A stretch of 60,000 nucleotides of DNA, taken from assembly GCA_905221605.1 (NCBI GenBank), contig CAJNDS010002738.1, positions 79,001 to 139,000 on the forward strand, read 5' to 3'. This DNA is from Symbiodinium natans. Lineage: Eukaryota > Sar > Dinophyceae > Suessiales > Symbiodiniaceae. Position 1 is the stretch's first letter, and every line of letters starts with the position of its first letter. The position numbers and the translations under genes are program-made. A model generated the notes under the pieces. That model did not search any database and was not told the origin of the DNA. It worked only from the letters and a program-made list of their open reading frames with translations. Of this stretch, positions 48,803 to 59,113 are shown in pieces.

Positions 48803-51800
48803 TCTGCAAAGGACGAGCTCACTCCTCGAAGGTCCGCGGGTGCATTCGGCGCTCGACCTCCCTTTTGTGTCGGAGGTCGGCCTCAAACCCAGGAAATTGT
48901 GCAAAAGATGAAGGCACAGGATTCGGGTTGCCTTTGGGTTTGGAACAGCTGGGGGGAGATTCTTGCAAGATGTAGCTTGGTGCCCGAGGACCGCACGCAT
49001 CCTGCACAACTTATATGCTCTCGCAATAGACTTAGTCAGTTCTCGAGGCGCTTAAAATACTCCGTGCATGTAGAGCAAAAAGAGGCTGAATAGATGGCAA
49101 GCAGACCCGCCAACTACAACATGCTAGAACTAGAACGCCATCGAAGCTTGACTTGAGCATACACTACCAGCTCACATGCAAACTCTCGCACGATTCACTA
49201 CAGCAGGCCTCTAGCTGCCGCCTCTCTGCCTCCTTCCGCGCCAGCTCCTGACGCTCCTGTCCGAGAAATTGGAAGGGGTTCAGCTTCAAAATATTCGGCA
49301 AGCCTCGATATGAAGCTGGCCTTGAAAACCTGACGCCCTGCCCATTGCTTTTTGGTAACACATGGTAAAACCCTTCACCCTGATCCGAGGCGCGTGAAAT
49401 CATGCTCTGAGCACGAAACAAAAGCCGGCTCCTGGCGCATCTGCCGGAGCTGCCGGGTGCGCCTGGAGATGTGTTCGGAGTAGTTCCTTAAACTAGCTAG
49501 TGTAACGCCCTCAAAATCTTTGAAGCAGGTTCACATGAAATACGACTGAGGTCATGTAGACAATTCAGACTCATCATGGCCTCAGGCTTTACACATGATG
49601 AGTGGTTCGCGTGTGTCGTGCATCGTGGGTCAAGGAGGCTCCACACAGAAAGCGAAGTAGCGCCAATCCCGAACCTCCCCAATCTCCAAGTGTTCCGATC
49701 ATGTCCGATCTTGCTCATTGCTTTCCTCCTCATTCTTAGCGGGCCTCATAAACGTCTAGCCATGGGTCCAACCAAGACACGACTCTCAAACACAGGCCTG
49801 TGCAGGTCAGCACTGGATGCTGCCCCAACCGTTGCATTGAACTACCCAAACATCTCCCAACCAACATGGCCTTCTAGCCAGCATGCCTCTGGCATGACAC
49901 TGGATCATGACGCACCTCGGCAGAACGAGAGCTGCTCACAGTGATCAACATGGCAAGATGCAAGATGTTGCAAGATGGTGCAAGATGGTGCAATGCAAGC
50001 CGCTGTGCATGCGCGCCGTGTGCTTGAGGTGTGCTGCGGCTTCATGGGCTAGCGGATCGGTGGCATGAGCCCCGAAGATGAACCCTGACGAAGCTAGCAT
50101 ACTTGAGTTGGACCATGGTTGCCATCGAGCGACTTCTCGAGCAAGAGCGCTGCCTGCCGACCAAGTGGGAGTTGAGATCTCATGAATACTTGTCTTGCGC
50201 ACTTCACGCTGAAGGGCACCAACTCCAAGTAGACTGCACCACCTGGTCACCTTATTGACTCTCTCCATGCACCCAAACCCCATGCAGGCCAACGACTCGA
50301 CGACTACCCTGACAAGGTCCTCCTCTAAGATAGACCGGAAAAACTCTTCAAACACATTCAAATAAATACCCCCACCAACAGTCAGAGACTCCCGAAGAAA
50401 CCCCTTACCATCATTGGACATCACATCCATGGGCCTTGTCCGCACTGCTGAAGTAGGGCCTTCGAGGCTCCATCATCTTGTCAGTGCGGCTGTCGATATA
50501 AAGGCCCACCTGAACAGGAGCCGTTGCATTTATCGCAATGAAATTCTCCTGGGAATATGCTAGACACATGGACCACGTGGGCTTACAGCGTTTACACTCA
50601 CGACTCTCGGTTGGAAAGTGAACGTGAGCAGTTCATTGAAGCCGCCTTGTCCATCTGAGTGCCATTGTCACGCTTGCACTGCGTTGATCGAGTCCGGTAT
50701 TCGTAGGTCTGCGCCTGACGAACAAAATCACAGTGCTCGGGCCCCCACCTCAGCTGTGTCTCTTTGACTCTCTCTATCCCCGCACTCGACTCGGCCTCGC
50801 GATGAAAGCGAAGCGTGTGAACGTCCTTCTTCTGTACAGGGGCTGTCTGAGTCACTGCGTGATGGTACCTGGCACAGCTTTGCTCACAGGCCCAAAACAC
50901 AGGTGGGAATACGCTTTGCCACTGTTCCTGATCTAACGAAGCATCCTGATGTCTCCTATAAAACACCACAGCTTCATTCAGGACCTCACCTTTTGGTGCC
51001 TTTTTCGAATTTCCGGGCATTCCGGGGTTGGCCCGCATCTCAACAAGCCACCATGAAGCATCCAATAGTCTGGTTCCCGGAAACACTCTGAAAATTGCCG
51101 AAATCTGACAAATTAGAGTTTGCAGAAACACTGATTGTGCCGAAAGACCTGCACCTACCTGCACCTGGAAGCCAAAAAAAAGCAGGCAATGTCCGCACAT
51201 TTTTGCGCATGCTTGCATATGTCGAGCCAGAGAAGAGTCACTTGAGAGCATAAGTTGCAAGCTAGTTTCGAGGCTTTGCTTGTTGCTTGTACTAATTAGG
51301 AATGGAAGGGGGAAGGAAGCAGGGGAGGCAGGAAGGCGAGCGGCACGGAGGTTGAATTAGCAAACGACCATCCCACAAACCTGGCCGTTTGTTTTGAGAA
51401 GCTGATTTTGCTAGTACTGCAGTTTCCCACCCTCCCATACAGCCATATAGTCGAGCAACTTGCTGCGTAGCAAACTCATCACTGACCAGGGGATTTCGAC
51501 TAGCCCGAGACACGAAAGCTTCATCATCCCCCCCCCTTCACGTTCGCTTCTTCTGCTGGGCATGAGGAGCCCGAAACACCCCCCGCGCGCGAAGCGCTCC
51601 CGTCTCACTGTGAAACTTCCCCCGAGAAATCCAGTCCGTGAAGCATCCCCGTAACCTCGATTCGTCTCGCCAGTCTGTCTCTCTCTCTCTCGCTCTCTCT
51701 CTCTCGCGCTCTCTCTGTCTGCCTGTCAAAAAAAGCAACTCTAAGCTTCATGGTTGAAGCTTGAGGCCTCAGCAGCCTTGGACGTACTTGATTTTTGTGA

Positions 51801-52993
51801 GACGGGAGGAGTTGGGGGTTGGTGTCTTCAACGATCCCCACGCCCATCTTGGCTTCAGACATGGAGTCCGTCACTTTGTTCCGGAAACCACCCAAGTATG
51901 GCCTCGATCGTCCGCAGCTCTTGTGGCACCAACAGAAGGAGATGCCCGAGGTCAACCCAACTTTGAGCACGACTTGGGGGCAGTCCAGGAAACAAGGACA
52001 GTCTCGGGGCTTCAGCTCCTTGGCCTCTGGCTTTTCCATGACGGGCCTCTGCACGTGAACGGTGACCATCCGCTCCTGGCGCGACTGGCAGAAACATGCA
52101 AAAACGGCACAGTGCTTCGGCTGTGACGATGGAAAATGAAAAGGGACGCGGACATCTGTTGTGACATGTTGTGATGAGTGTGCTGGGATCCGAGTTCGGC
52201 CAGGAAACTCGAGCCACCATCTCAGATTCTTCGAAGGCCGCACGTGCCCATCCCTGTTGTCGCAGCTGGTCCAGTACTGGACTCCTCCACTCCTCGACTC
52301 CTCGACCCCTCCAACACGCCGGGATTTACTTCGGACAAACCTGGAAATGACCGTGCAGAAACTGCTGCCCTGATACTTCGGAATTCCTCGGCTCAGCTAA
52401 AGGACGCACTAGGCCTGGACATCTCAGCTCCACAGCACTTCCGAAGACTTTGCTGTGCACCCCTTCGCCCCTTCGCCCCCTCGCCCTCACATTCGACAGC
52501 AGCGAAGCGCACCTCGCCGTGCTCGTTCATAACCTTGAGGTCAAGCATGTCCGGCATGACGTATTCCTCGCAGACAACTACAGTACTCAGCTGGCTCCTC
52601 AGCTGGTTTAAGGAGCTTTCATCTGCCTTATCCACGGCCTTGAAAGGGATCTCCGTTCAGCCCCAAGGGTGGTCCTCAGCAGGCTGCTCTTGGTAGTAGT
52701 TGATGCGGAGTTCGATGCCGGCCTCAAAAGATTCGACTGCATTCGAAAGCGGGAGCTGCACAACCGCAACATTTGACTACGTGTCTATGGAGAATCCTGA
52801 CGGCACTGCAACCCCGACGCGGTACCGGGAAATCGAATGTTTAACCCGATGGCTCGAGGCTGGAGGCAGTCTGAGGGTACCGCCCGGTCGCCGGGTTTGA
52901 GGCCCAGGTCACGGAGAGTCTTGTCATCCGGAAGGACTTGCTTGAACTGCCGCAGAAGCTGCGAGAAGGTCTGGTTCTTTAAGCACCGACTCT
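43857..52993 (-). CDS. IQUB: IQUB-like protein (IQ motif and ubiquitin-like domain)
   Basis: At least 21 minus-strand exons assemble into an IQUB orthologue. From the 5' end: about 52993-52881, 52722-52675, 52566-52495, 52075-52047, 51902-51875, 50714-50646, 50509-50435, 49486-49432, 49256-49219, 48861-48825, 48161-48132, 48020-47970, 47809-47771, 47295-47254, 47143-47100, 46415-46334, 45935-45881, 45610-45579, 45335-45236, 44332-44299 and 43905-43857. Family signatures seen include RPYLGGFRNK, RTRSTQCKRDNGTQM, ERRMHPRTFEDF, ETKLLQTIDKLK, LDVLLHVKWT and FIETPEFNPEA. Phases agree at nearly all junctions; 45236/44332 has a one-base ambiguity at a GG donor. IQUB is an axonemal protein of motile cilia, linked to radial spoke 1 in mammals, so a role in the flagellum is expected. 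The exon holding the IQ motif and the last 150 or so residues were not found, and the N-terminus is uncertain. Confidence 0.88.
47100..49486 (-). CDS. IQUB: IQUB coiled-coil and DUF-like central exons
   Basis: Eight exons of 30 to 55 bases (49486-49432 through 47143-47100) form a continuous charged helix followed by the ERRMHPRTFEDFSVLYKELE and ETKLLQTIDKLK motifs of IQUB. Donors are GA, GC, GA, GT, GT, GA, GC and GT in order. The smallest exon, 48161-48132, is 30 bases with clean splice sites. Confidence 0.85.
48765..48799. repeat. TC microsatellite
   Basis: A (TC)n tract of about 33 bases in an IQUB intron; it encodes a false Ser-Leu repeat on the plus strand. Confidence 0.95.
49951..49995. 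repeat. GCAAGATGGT minisatellite
   Basis: Four or five imperfect copies of GCAAGATG(G/T)T in an IQUB intron. Confidence 0.85.
50435..50714 (-). CDS. IQUB: IQUB central conserved exons
   Basis: Exons 50714-50646 and 50509-50435, both in phase 0 with GC donors, encode AQTYEYRTRSTQCKRDNGTQM and VGLYIDSRTDKMMEPRRPYF. These match the conserved segment between the PYLGGFRNK motif and the IQ motif of IQUB proteins. They show that two longer open frames on this strand (51251-50598 and 50430-49945) are only partly coding. Confidence 0.85.
51677..51721. repeat. TC-rich microsatellite
   Basis: A (TC)n tract interrupted by G or GC steps, in the IQUB intron between 51875 and 50714. Confidence 0.9.
52675..52993 (-). 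CDS. IQUB: IQUB ubiquitin-like domain exons
   Basis: Exon about 52993-52881 encodes TFSQLLRQFKQVLPDDKTL and RDLGLKPGDRA, matching the second half of a ubiquitin-like fold (the vLpDdkTLrdlGlkpGd pattern). It joins in phase 0 to 52722-52675 (AGIELRINYYQEQPAE), the last strand and linker. The 5' boundary of the first exon is approximate. Confidence 0.7.
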
Positions 52994-53649
52994 TCAACAT
53001 CAGGACTGGCAGGCATCGAAAGTTTTTCGAAAAAGTTCGCCCCAGCCCCTGGAGAGTGGACATGTTCAGGAGCGGGGTTCCTCGGCCTTTCCTAGGGCAC
53101 GGGTGCAAAAAGTTGCAATCAGATCCACCTAGAGAAACCCCTGCGAGGTACCTTCGAAAAAACATTAAAATCTAAGGGACCAGTCTGAAAACAAGCAATC
53201 AATCAACTAGTGACATAACAGTACAACCAAATTATCCAAATTGATAAAATTGCCAACTAGTGATATGGAGCATTTTGCTTAGAGCCTGCCCTCAACTCTA
53301 ATTCTCCAAACGCCCACAGCGCTCGCACTTGAGGTGCGCGGTCCGTGAATTTGGTTGGTTTAGGCCCAACGCTGTCAGAATGCGTCAGGCCTTTGCTTGA
53401 GTCAGTGAGGTGTCGTGCAATCGAGGTTCTGGTCTTCCCCCAAAATGGCGGAAGAATGAAAAAGTAAGAAGTTGAAGAGCTTCCTGCACGCCTTGCGGCC
53501 TGCTCGTGTTTGCCATAATTACGCACCAAACACCCCAACACCCAAGCCTTCAAACAAGAAGGAACTGATGTTGCAATGGGCGCTACCCTTGACCTACAGC
53601 CACCCAACACCAAAATCGCCAAGCCCAGGCCCTCAAACCCCTTAAGCCA

Positions 53650-53850
53650 TTGGTACCGCACCTCGACCGCGCCAGACAAGTTCATCAGATACAAAGACTT
53701 ATCCGGAATGCTCAACCTTGGAAAGCTTCAGCGCTTGAAGGTTCAGGCGCTTCTGTGCTTCCTAATCACGTTCTCTGACATCTTCGGGCTCTGAATTTCT
53801 ATGCGGACCTCGATGGAACTAGACCCCGCTGCGCATTGTGAGGCCGTTCT
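53650..53850 (-). CDS. Possible N-terminal exons of the IQUB-like gene
   Basis: Two minus-strand open segments with plausible splice sites lie upstream of the ubiquitin-like exon. One, near 53825-53775, encodes IEVRIEIQSPKMSEN and ends at a GT donor. The other, near 53720-53665, encodes SIPDKSLYLMNLSGAVE and ends at a GT donor. Conserved IQUB features are not visible in them. Confidence 0.35.
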
Positions 53851-54497
53851 GAGTACTGAGATTCTTTTGGATGCTACAGCACCTACGATCGTTTGGCAAA
53901 AGTGGCATTGAAGATATCGTGAGTCAGCATTACGAGGCTTCCTTGCTACAGATTTGTAAACTGAGACAGCTGGGTCTTTCTTGTACAGCGAAGCGACATT
54001 GAACCGACACCGTGACATTTTGTCCAAAGGCGACTTGCCGAGCACAGCACGCTATATCACTGCAGCTGAAAAGTGAGCAGTGGACAAGCACAGGTTCTTG
54101 ATTCCATGACTTAATTAATTAAAGCAAGTCTCACAGGACCTTGCACATCAACGTCGCGTCTGCCTAAAAAACCCTTAAGCAGTAAGCCTGTCTCAAGTCT
54201 CAACAAGCCGGCTTCCGTCTTCCTGGGCATCCGCACTCCGCCTCCAATTCGCTGCGGATCTTTCCCACGAGGCGGTCGATGTCAATCTGCTTGGTCTGGC
54301 CGTAGCCCTGTTGTCCAGCCAGCAGGTTTAAGCACACGAAAGAATACACAAAACCATACAAAAGCTGCGACGCTCCCAATTGACTGCAGGGTACCGCTGG
54401 GGGATGCCGAGTAATGCACTCAGCCGGCTGTGCTTCCAGGACAGGGGCTTAGTGCTTTGAGAGGATCTGCAGAGTGTCCTGTCTGGCGTGTGCTCTC
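53851..54497. other. Spacer
   Basis: A minus-strand frame of 100 codons (54045-53743) overlaps the possible IQUB 5' exon. Nothing else is supported. Confidence 0.35.
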
Positions 54498-54573
54498 ACA
54501 ATCGCTCGCTGCCTCCGGCAGAATGACGAGGTCTATCGCAGCCTCGCCAGGGCCCTGGGCAGCTTGCGGACAT
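54498..54573 (+). CDS. Possible exon, helical
   Basis: The plus strand reads TIARCLRQNDEVYRSLARAL then GSLRT up to a GT donor (CAT/GTAGGC). It has strong G/C third-position bias. No adjoining exon was established. Confidence 0.4.
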
Positions 54574-55121
54574 GTAGGCAAAGGTTGCTAGGTTCGCTAA
54601 GGGCATGGCCTTGTGGCTATAGGATTCTTTAGGGCACCGGGTTTCTGAGGCTGTCCCAAACAACCTCGAGGCGGCGGAGCATAGGAGACGAACGTGATTG
54701 AGTATTCTCGAGTAATTATCCAGCACCAAATGAAGAGTCAGACTGGACAGCCCCAGCCTCAGACTTACACAGCAGACAGTAGAGACAGTTTGGCCTTTCA
54801 GCAGACTTTCCACTCGCCATCTGTCAGAACTGGAACGTCACACATAGTGACTTGGACGAGCACACCAAAACCCCACACCAGCGCCACCAGATGCCCTATC
54901 AAGACACGCATGCAATGCAAATGGCCTCTGCGGCCGCTGGTGCAGCTTCTGCGGGTGCTGCTTCCTGCAGAAAGGAAAGGAGCACAATCCTAGCAGCAGT
55001 AGCGCAGCAACCCAGTTTACGGTTCCTGGAAGTATTGGCATGAGTGTTATCCAGGATTGCAATGGCACTAACGTTTTGAAACAAGGGAGAAGGAAGATTC
55101 TGAACAGATGAGTTTGGCACG

Positions 55122-55322
55122 GTGGATCACGTAAAACTTGTGGCCCACCTCAACTCCTCATTTGAAGGGGCCCACTACTCCCAGGCCAAGCTACCATATC
55201 CTATGATCTGGACGTGCATTCCGCTGATCTTCACTCTCGTATTGGCTACCAGCCTGCGGGCTATGGTCTACTGTCGGTCGTCGACAGCCATTGACCACGT
55301 CGATCCGGCCCAGCTCTTTTAA
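55122..55322 (+). CDS. Possible 3' exon with a membrane helix
   Basis: A plus-strand frame of 66 codons ends at a TAA. Its middle is a hydrophobic helix (MIWTCIPLIFTLVLATSLR) after a possible N-glycosylation site NSS, and about 70 percent of third positions are G or C. A second plus-strand frame through the same DNA (SYDLDVHSADLHSRIGYQ) is also protein-like, which lowers confidence. Confidence 0.35.
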   Translation: MDHVKLVAHLNSSFEGAHYSQAKLPYPMIWTCIPLIFTLVLATSLRAMVYCRSSTAIDHVDPAQLF

Positions 55323-55696
55323 GGACTTGGGGATTTGGTGCCACTAGCCCTCGCCCCAAGTTGCTGGAAGAACACGGAGAGCTCCTGCGAAGTGCCTCGC
55401 GCATGATCGGGTGTCACGGAGGCCAGGAAGAAAGCACATCAACGATTCCCTTCCATCTACGTACACACTTATTTTGCGCAAGTAGCACAGGCCAATGGAT
55501 CGGAGCCTATGGATTGCCGGAACAATCCCAAAGTCATCAATGAAAATTGTACTCGGATCTGGGCTGAAATGCACATTACCCTGCTTGGAAGCCGAGCTTC
55601 AGCACAGGTGCAGGCACCGTTGCAGAAGGCCCCTATGGTGAATCGAGTAATTGGACACGTGCTTGAGCATTTGCTTGCCAATGGAGCTGCCTTCCA

Positions 55697-55762
55697 GAGG
55701 AGCGGCAGCTGCCGGCACAGCATCAGCGGCTTCAGCGGCTTCAGCGGTTTCAACTGGGCCTG
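55697..55762 (-). CDS. Possible Ala/Glu/Pro-rich exon
   Basis: The minus strand reads ETAEAAEAADAVPAAAAPLE up to a GC donor. Similar segments lie on the same strand at about 54970-54932 (EAAPAEAAPAAAE) and 56637-56573 (TAPAPPAPPELPETGDESF, then a TAA stop). Their shared composition suggests one gene with low-complexity linkers, but the order would put the stop-bearing exon first, so they need not belong together. Confidence 0.3.
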
Positions 55763-55764
55763 CG

Positions 55765-55803
55765 GGGGGAGGGGGGGGGGGGGGGAAATTTTGGGGGGGC
55801 GGG
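55765..55803. repeat. G-rich homopolymer region
   Basis: Two runs of G (about fifteen and seven to eight) separated by AAATTTT, with G-quadruplex potential on the plus strand. Confidence 0.9.
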
Positions 55804-56989
55804 GTACCAATTCCGAATTCCGGTAGTCAGGCGGACTGGATCCCAGATTCCCAGATTTATGTAGGAAGCGCTGGTTACTGGTGGTGTAGTTTCGATGTCT
55901 TTCACGGACAAAGCTTCAAATCCTGCTCTGACAGGATCGTCCTCGACTCTGCCAGTTTCAAAAACACTTTGGACTTGGCGGAAATGCATGACACCCCAAT
56001 GTGGACGCTCATTCAGAAATAAAGAACACACAGCGAAAGATCCGAAACCAACTCGGCACATTTCGTTGCGAACCACTGGGAGCTTGACGTACGTTAAGTA
56101 CGTGCGACACATATCCGCCAGACCAAGCCCTGCGACCGAGATTGGTTTCGAGAAGGCCAAAACAAACGACAGTTCAAACCGGTTGCAGCTGGCTGCTTGG
56201 ATCCATCCACAGCAGGCTCAAAGAATGCAAGAAGTTTGGATACATGCTCTTTGACGGCTGACTGTTATAACAGCTTGGGTTTTTGTTAGACGATCCTGTT
56301 CCGAAGTGCCAGAAGCTGATGCAAGGATGCAACATCTTCGCAGTCTCAGATACAGATACAGTGGCAATTGGAAAATATGAAGCTGTCGAAAGGCTGAGCC
56401 ATCCATGCTTGAATCCATTTTCACCATGTTGACATTGTTGCCAAATTCTCGATTTCATGTGGCGACCTTACTTGCTACGCCTAAGAAGGAAAGTCGTGAC
56501 CGCAACTCGAAGCGAATGACGAAAAGGCACAGCTCGGCTCTGTGTGCTCTGCTCTGCTGAAGAATTTTAGAAGTCTTCATGAAAGCTTTCGTCGCCTGTC
56601 TCGGGCAGCTCGGGCGGCGCAGGCGGCGCCGGCGCTGTGCCTCAGCAAAATTCCGGGCTTTTGGCGGCACTTTCCTTGGGGCATGGGGTTCTGAGAAGGG
56701 CCTTTAGGGGTGATTTGCTGAGCTAGGTTATCCCTTTTTCTGATCACGGACCGTCCCAAAGACTAAGCTGCGCAGCATTATGTATGTAGACAGGCCTGTA
56801 GCCTTTCCATCTCGCTGAGGCCCAAGCCCCCGCCGTCCTGCGGAGACAACACTTCGCGTCAAAGGCCCATGCGAGCCACTGCTAAGGTGCGCAGATCGGA
56901 TGCCGCTGTGGCCCGCGGCGTCAAAGGTCCAGGTTCGGCAAGGTTCGGTCGGAAGTGCTTGGGAGGGGGAATAGAAAACACATGTGCCG

Positions 56990-57180
56990 ATTTCAAGGCT
57001 TTGATCTTGGTGCTGAACCGTTTTTGTGCCCCGCTTTTTGCGTTTAACTATCGCAGCTCACCAGCTCAGGTCCTCCTCCGCATCGACGGGAGCATCTGGG
57101 ATCTGAGCGGAGGTAGCAGGCAAGGCTTACAATGCGGCTGTATACTTGCCGGATTGTTGTTCTCACCTCTTTTGCATTGA
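56990..57180 (+). pseudogene. Reverse-transcriptase-like remnant
   Basis: The plus-strand frame contains FKALILVLNRFCAPLFAFNY, RIDGSIWDLSGGSRQGLQCG and CILAGLLFSPLLH. The order polar linker, SGGSRQG, Cys, hydrophobic LLFSPLLH resembles the RQG-x-x-LSPLLF region of non-LTR reverse transcriptases. The frame stops at a TGA directly after this block, before where the catalytic YxDD motif should come, and no other element parts were found, so it looks like a dead fragment. Confidence 0.45.
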
Positions 57181-57484
57181 CTTTGTATATATGTATTGAT
57201 TGTGCATGGGCCAGGTCACTAGAGTGCTTGTGTTAGCTCTTGCGGTTTGAGTAAAGGGTTCCGATCGATGCAGTGTTTCGAAAAGCACTCCTAAGCATCA
57301 CCCCAAAGGACTCACTGCGGATGATCCTCGACCCAAACTTCATATTCCTCGGTTTTCAACACGGAAATTTGGCTGTGGGATTCTGGGAGCCTTACCAGTC
57401 CTGCAACGCAAACCTCCTATTCAAAACGGTAAAGTCTGTAAAGCTGCGGCCTGGGAAGGCGACACTCTGCTAACAGCCCCTACC

Positions 57485-57640
57485 CCTGACAACACAACTT
57501 CAATTGCAAGGCAAAGTGCTGCTTCATCCGCCATGGCTGAGGCAACAAGTGCTCTACAGAGCCATTGTCGAGCCCAATCGCAGCAGGTTGAAGGCTTAGG
57601 GATGGCTTTGGGACGGATGCGTGTTGTTCACTCAAACTGA
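57485..57640 (+). CDS. Possible exon, Ala/Ser/Gln-rich helix
   Basis: The plus strand reads TTSIARQSAASSAMAEATSA, then LQSHCRAQSQQVEGLGMALG, ending at a TGA near 57639. A further plus-strand segment after a CTCAG acceptor at 57836 (AWAAICLETNDLMQRMGSTT) may be the next exon of the same gene. It would run towards the leftward membrane-protein gene. Confidence 0.4.
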   Translation, partial: PDNTTSIARQSAASSAMAEATSALQSHCRAQSQQVEGLGMALGRMRVVHSN

Positions 57641-57835
57641 ACTCGACCTCCCCCCACCCACCCCTCCACTCCCTCCACCCCCAAATCCACGAATGAACCC
57701 GTGGATCCCCAACCTTCAAGCCTGATCCTGCTGCCTCCGACATACCGACAGTATCCTGGCAAACGGAGCTTTGGTCAAGGCGGCGCACCGTGTGGCACCC
57801 TAACTAACGTTTAATTGATACTGCATGCCTCAGGC

Positions 57836-57944
57836 ATGGGCAGCAATCTGCCTCGAGACCAACGATCTCATGCAGAGGATGGGCAGCACCACGCCCCCAA
57901 GTGAAGCGCGAGCTGCTGTGAGGGGCCGAATTCTAAGAACAGGC
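57836..57944 (+). CDS. Possible exon, plus strand
   Basis: After the acceptor at 57835 the frame encodes LETNDLMQRMGSTTPPSEAR and AAVRGRILRTG to a possible GC donor. The open frame continues to 58115 but there overlaps the last exon of the opposing gene, so the upstream part is the more likely coding portion. Confidence 0.35.
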
Positions 57945-58065
57945 CCGTACGACATTGTACGACGCATTGCACTGCCTAGCTTCTTGTCAGCTGCAGCCTC
58001 TCAAAAGCTAGCCGCAGCCGCATATGAACAAGGCCCTCTGGCTCCTGTGGGCAAAGCAAAGCCCA

Positions 58066-59113
58066 TCACTTCAAAGCGGATGCCAGTTCTTGAATGCCGT
58101 AATAGAGGCCGGTGATCGCTCCGAGCACCCCGACCAGTAGGCAAATTGCACTGAGGATCCACTCCTGTAGCAGCAAAGAGCGGCAACTCAGGGTCTTAGC
58201 CTGGCCTTCAGTTTACATGACTTGCCGTCGGTGAAGTTGGCCACCATATCCACAAGAGAGAGAGACAGAGAGAGAGAGAGAGCGCGAGAGAGAGCGAGAG
58301 AGAGCGCGAGAGAGAGAGACAGAGAGAGCGAGAGAGAGCGAGAGAGAGAGAGAGAGAGCGAGTGAGAGAGAGAGAGATCGAGCGAGCGAGCGAGCGAGCG
58401 AGAGTGTCTAATTCGGCAGTGGGGTTTACTACACCTTGTTGGCTTGGCTCACCGCAATAGCCGTCCGCAAACTAGCGGTAAGCGGCCACCATGCGTACGC
58501 CGGCAGTAACAATGGCAAAAGAAACGTGAGCTGATTGGCTCATTCGACCTCAACGACCTGTTCACAACCATGTAAAGAATTCAAATGAGGCTGAGTCTCG
58601 TAGCAGCGAACTGGCAGCCCTTGCTGCCACTGGATCGCCACGGAGAACAGCACGGGGAGGATGAACACCGTGCCCTCTGACGAGCTTTGGTAGTTTGATT
58701 TCGCTTTGGGCTTTTCTGGGGGCGGTTGGGGGTTGTGATGCCAAGCCAGGAGCTTACGCAAGGAGTCGGGCAGGGCGAGGTGCGAGCTGCTCGGAAAGGC
58801 TTGAAAGGGCTCTTTCCCTGCGTGGGCTGGCAAACCTCCCCAAGCTGAAACCGGAAGCGTGCTATGATCTTGCCGTAAATTGGCATGGGGTTTGCTGGTG
58901 GCTAGGGGCAATCTGGAGCCTGGGGTTTCTGAGGCTGACCAATGACGGAACTGGGCCTGACCAGCGACGGCTGCGACCACATCCAACAAGGCACCGAAGA
59001 ATGGCAATGTGTAAGCCAAAAGGGTGCACAGCCCCAGAAACCTCAGCTCACGCGTACAGATCTTCACCTCGTGGGCGATCTGCCCACATGCGTTCAGGAT
59101 GGGCTTCAAGACG
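58066..59113 (-). CDS. Multi-pass membrane protein (3' part of gene)
   Basis: Exon 59113-58962 (50 codons) contains a hydrophobic segment LGLCTLLAYTLPFFGALLD and joins in phase 1, through a GT donor, to 58676-58569, which begins EGTVFILPVLFSVAIQW and continues GLPVRCYETQPHLN. The last exon, 58164-58066, follows a CTACAG acceptor, reads EWILSAICLLVGVLGAITGL and YYGIQELASALK, and stops at a TGA. The protein therefore has three hydrophobic helices and ends just inside the membrane. A segment at about 58238-58205 (VDMVANFTDGK) probably lies between the last two exons but has no normal AG acceptor because a GA repeat adjoins it. No family is recognised; a small transporter or channel-like protein is only a guess. 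Confidence 0.6.
58253..58402. repeat. GA-rich microsatellite with GC interruptions
   Basis: About 150 bases of (GA)n with regular GC, CA and GT interruptions, ending in (GAGC)n. On the minus strand it is a pyrimidine tract inside the membrane-protein gene. Confidence 0.97.

Noticed and set aside
49945-50430. Minus-strand ATG frame of about 160 codons that looked like a gene
   Set aside because: Its start overlaps the end of IQUB exon 50509-50435, the remainder lies in the IQUB intron, and its end runs into a minisatellite.
50598-51251. Minus-strand frame of about 220 codons
   Set aside because: Only its part at 50714-50646 matches IQUB; the rest runs through introns. It is an intron read-through and not a separate gene.
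51605-52243. 212-codon minus-strand frame taken as one exon
   Set aside because: Only one internal segment, 52075-52047, fits IQUB in phase; the end of the frame is a TC repeat.
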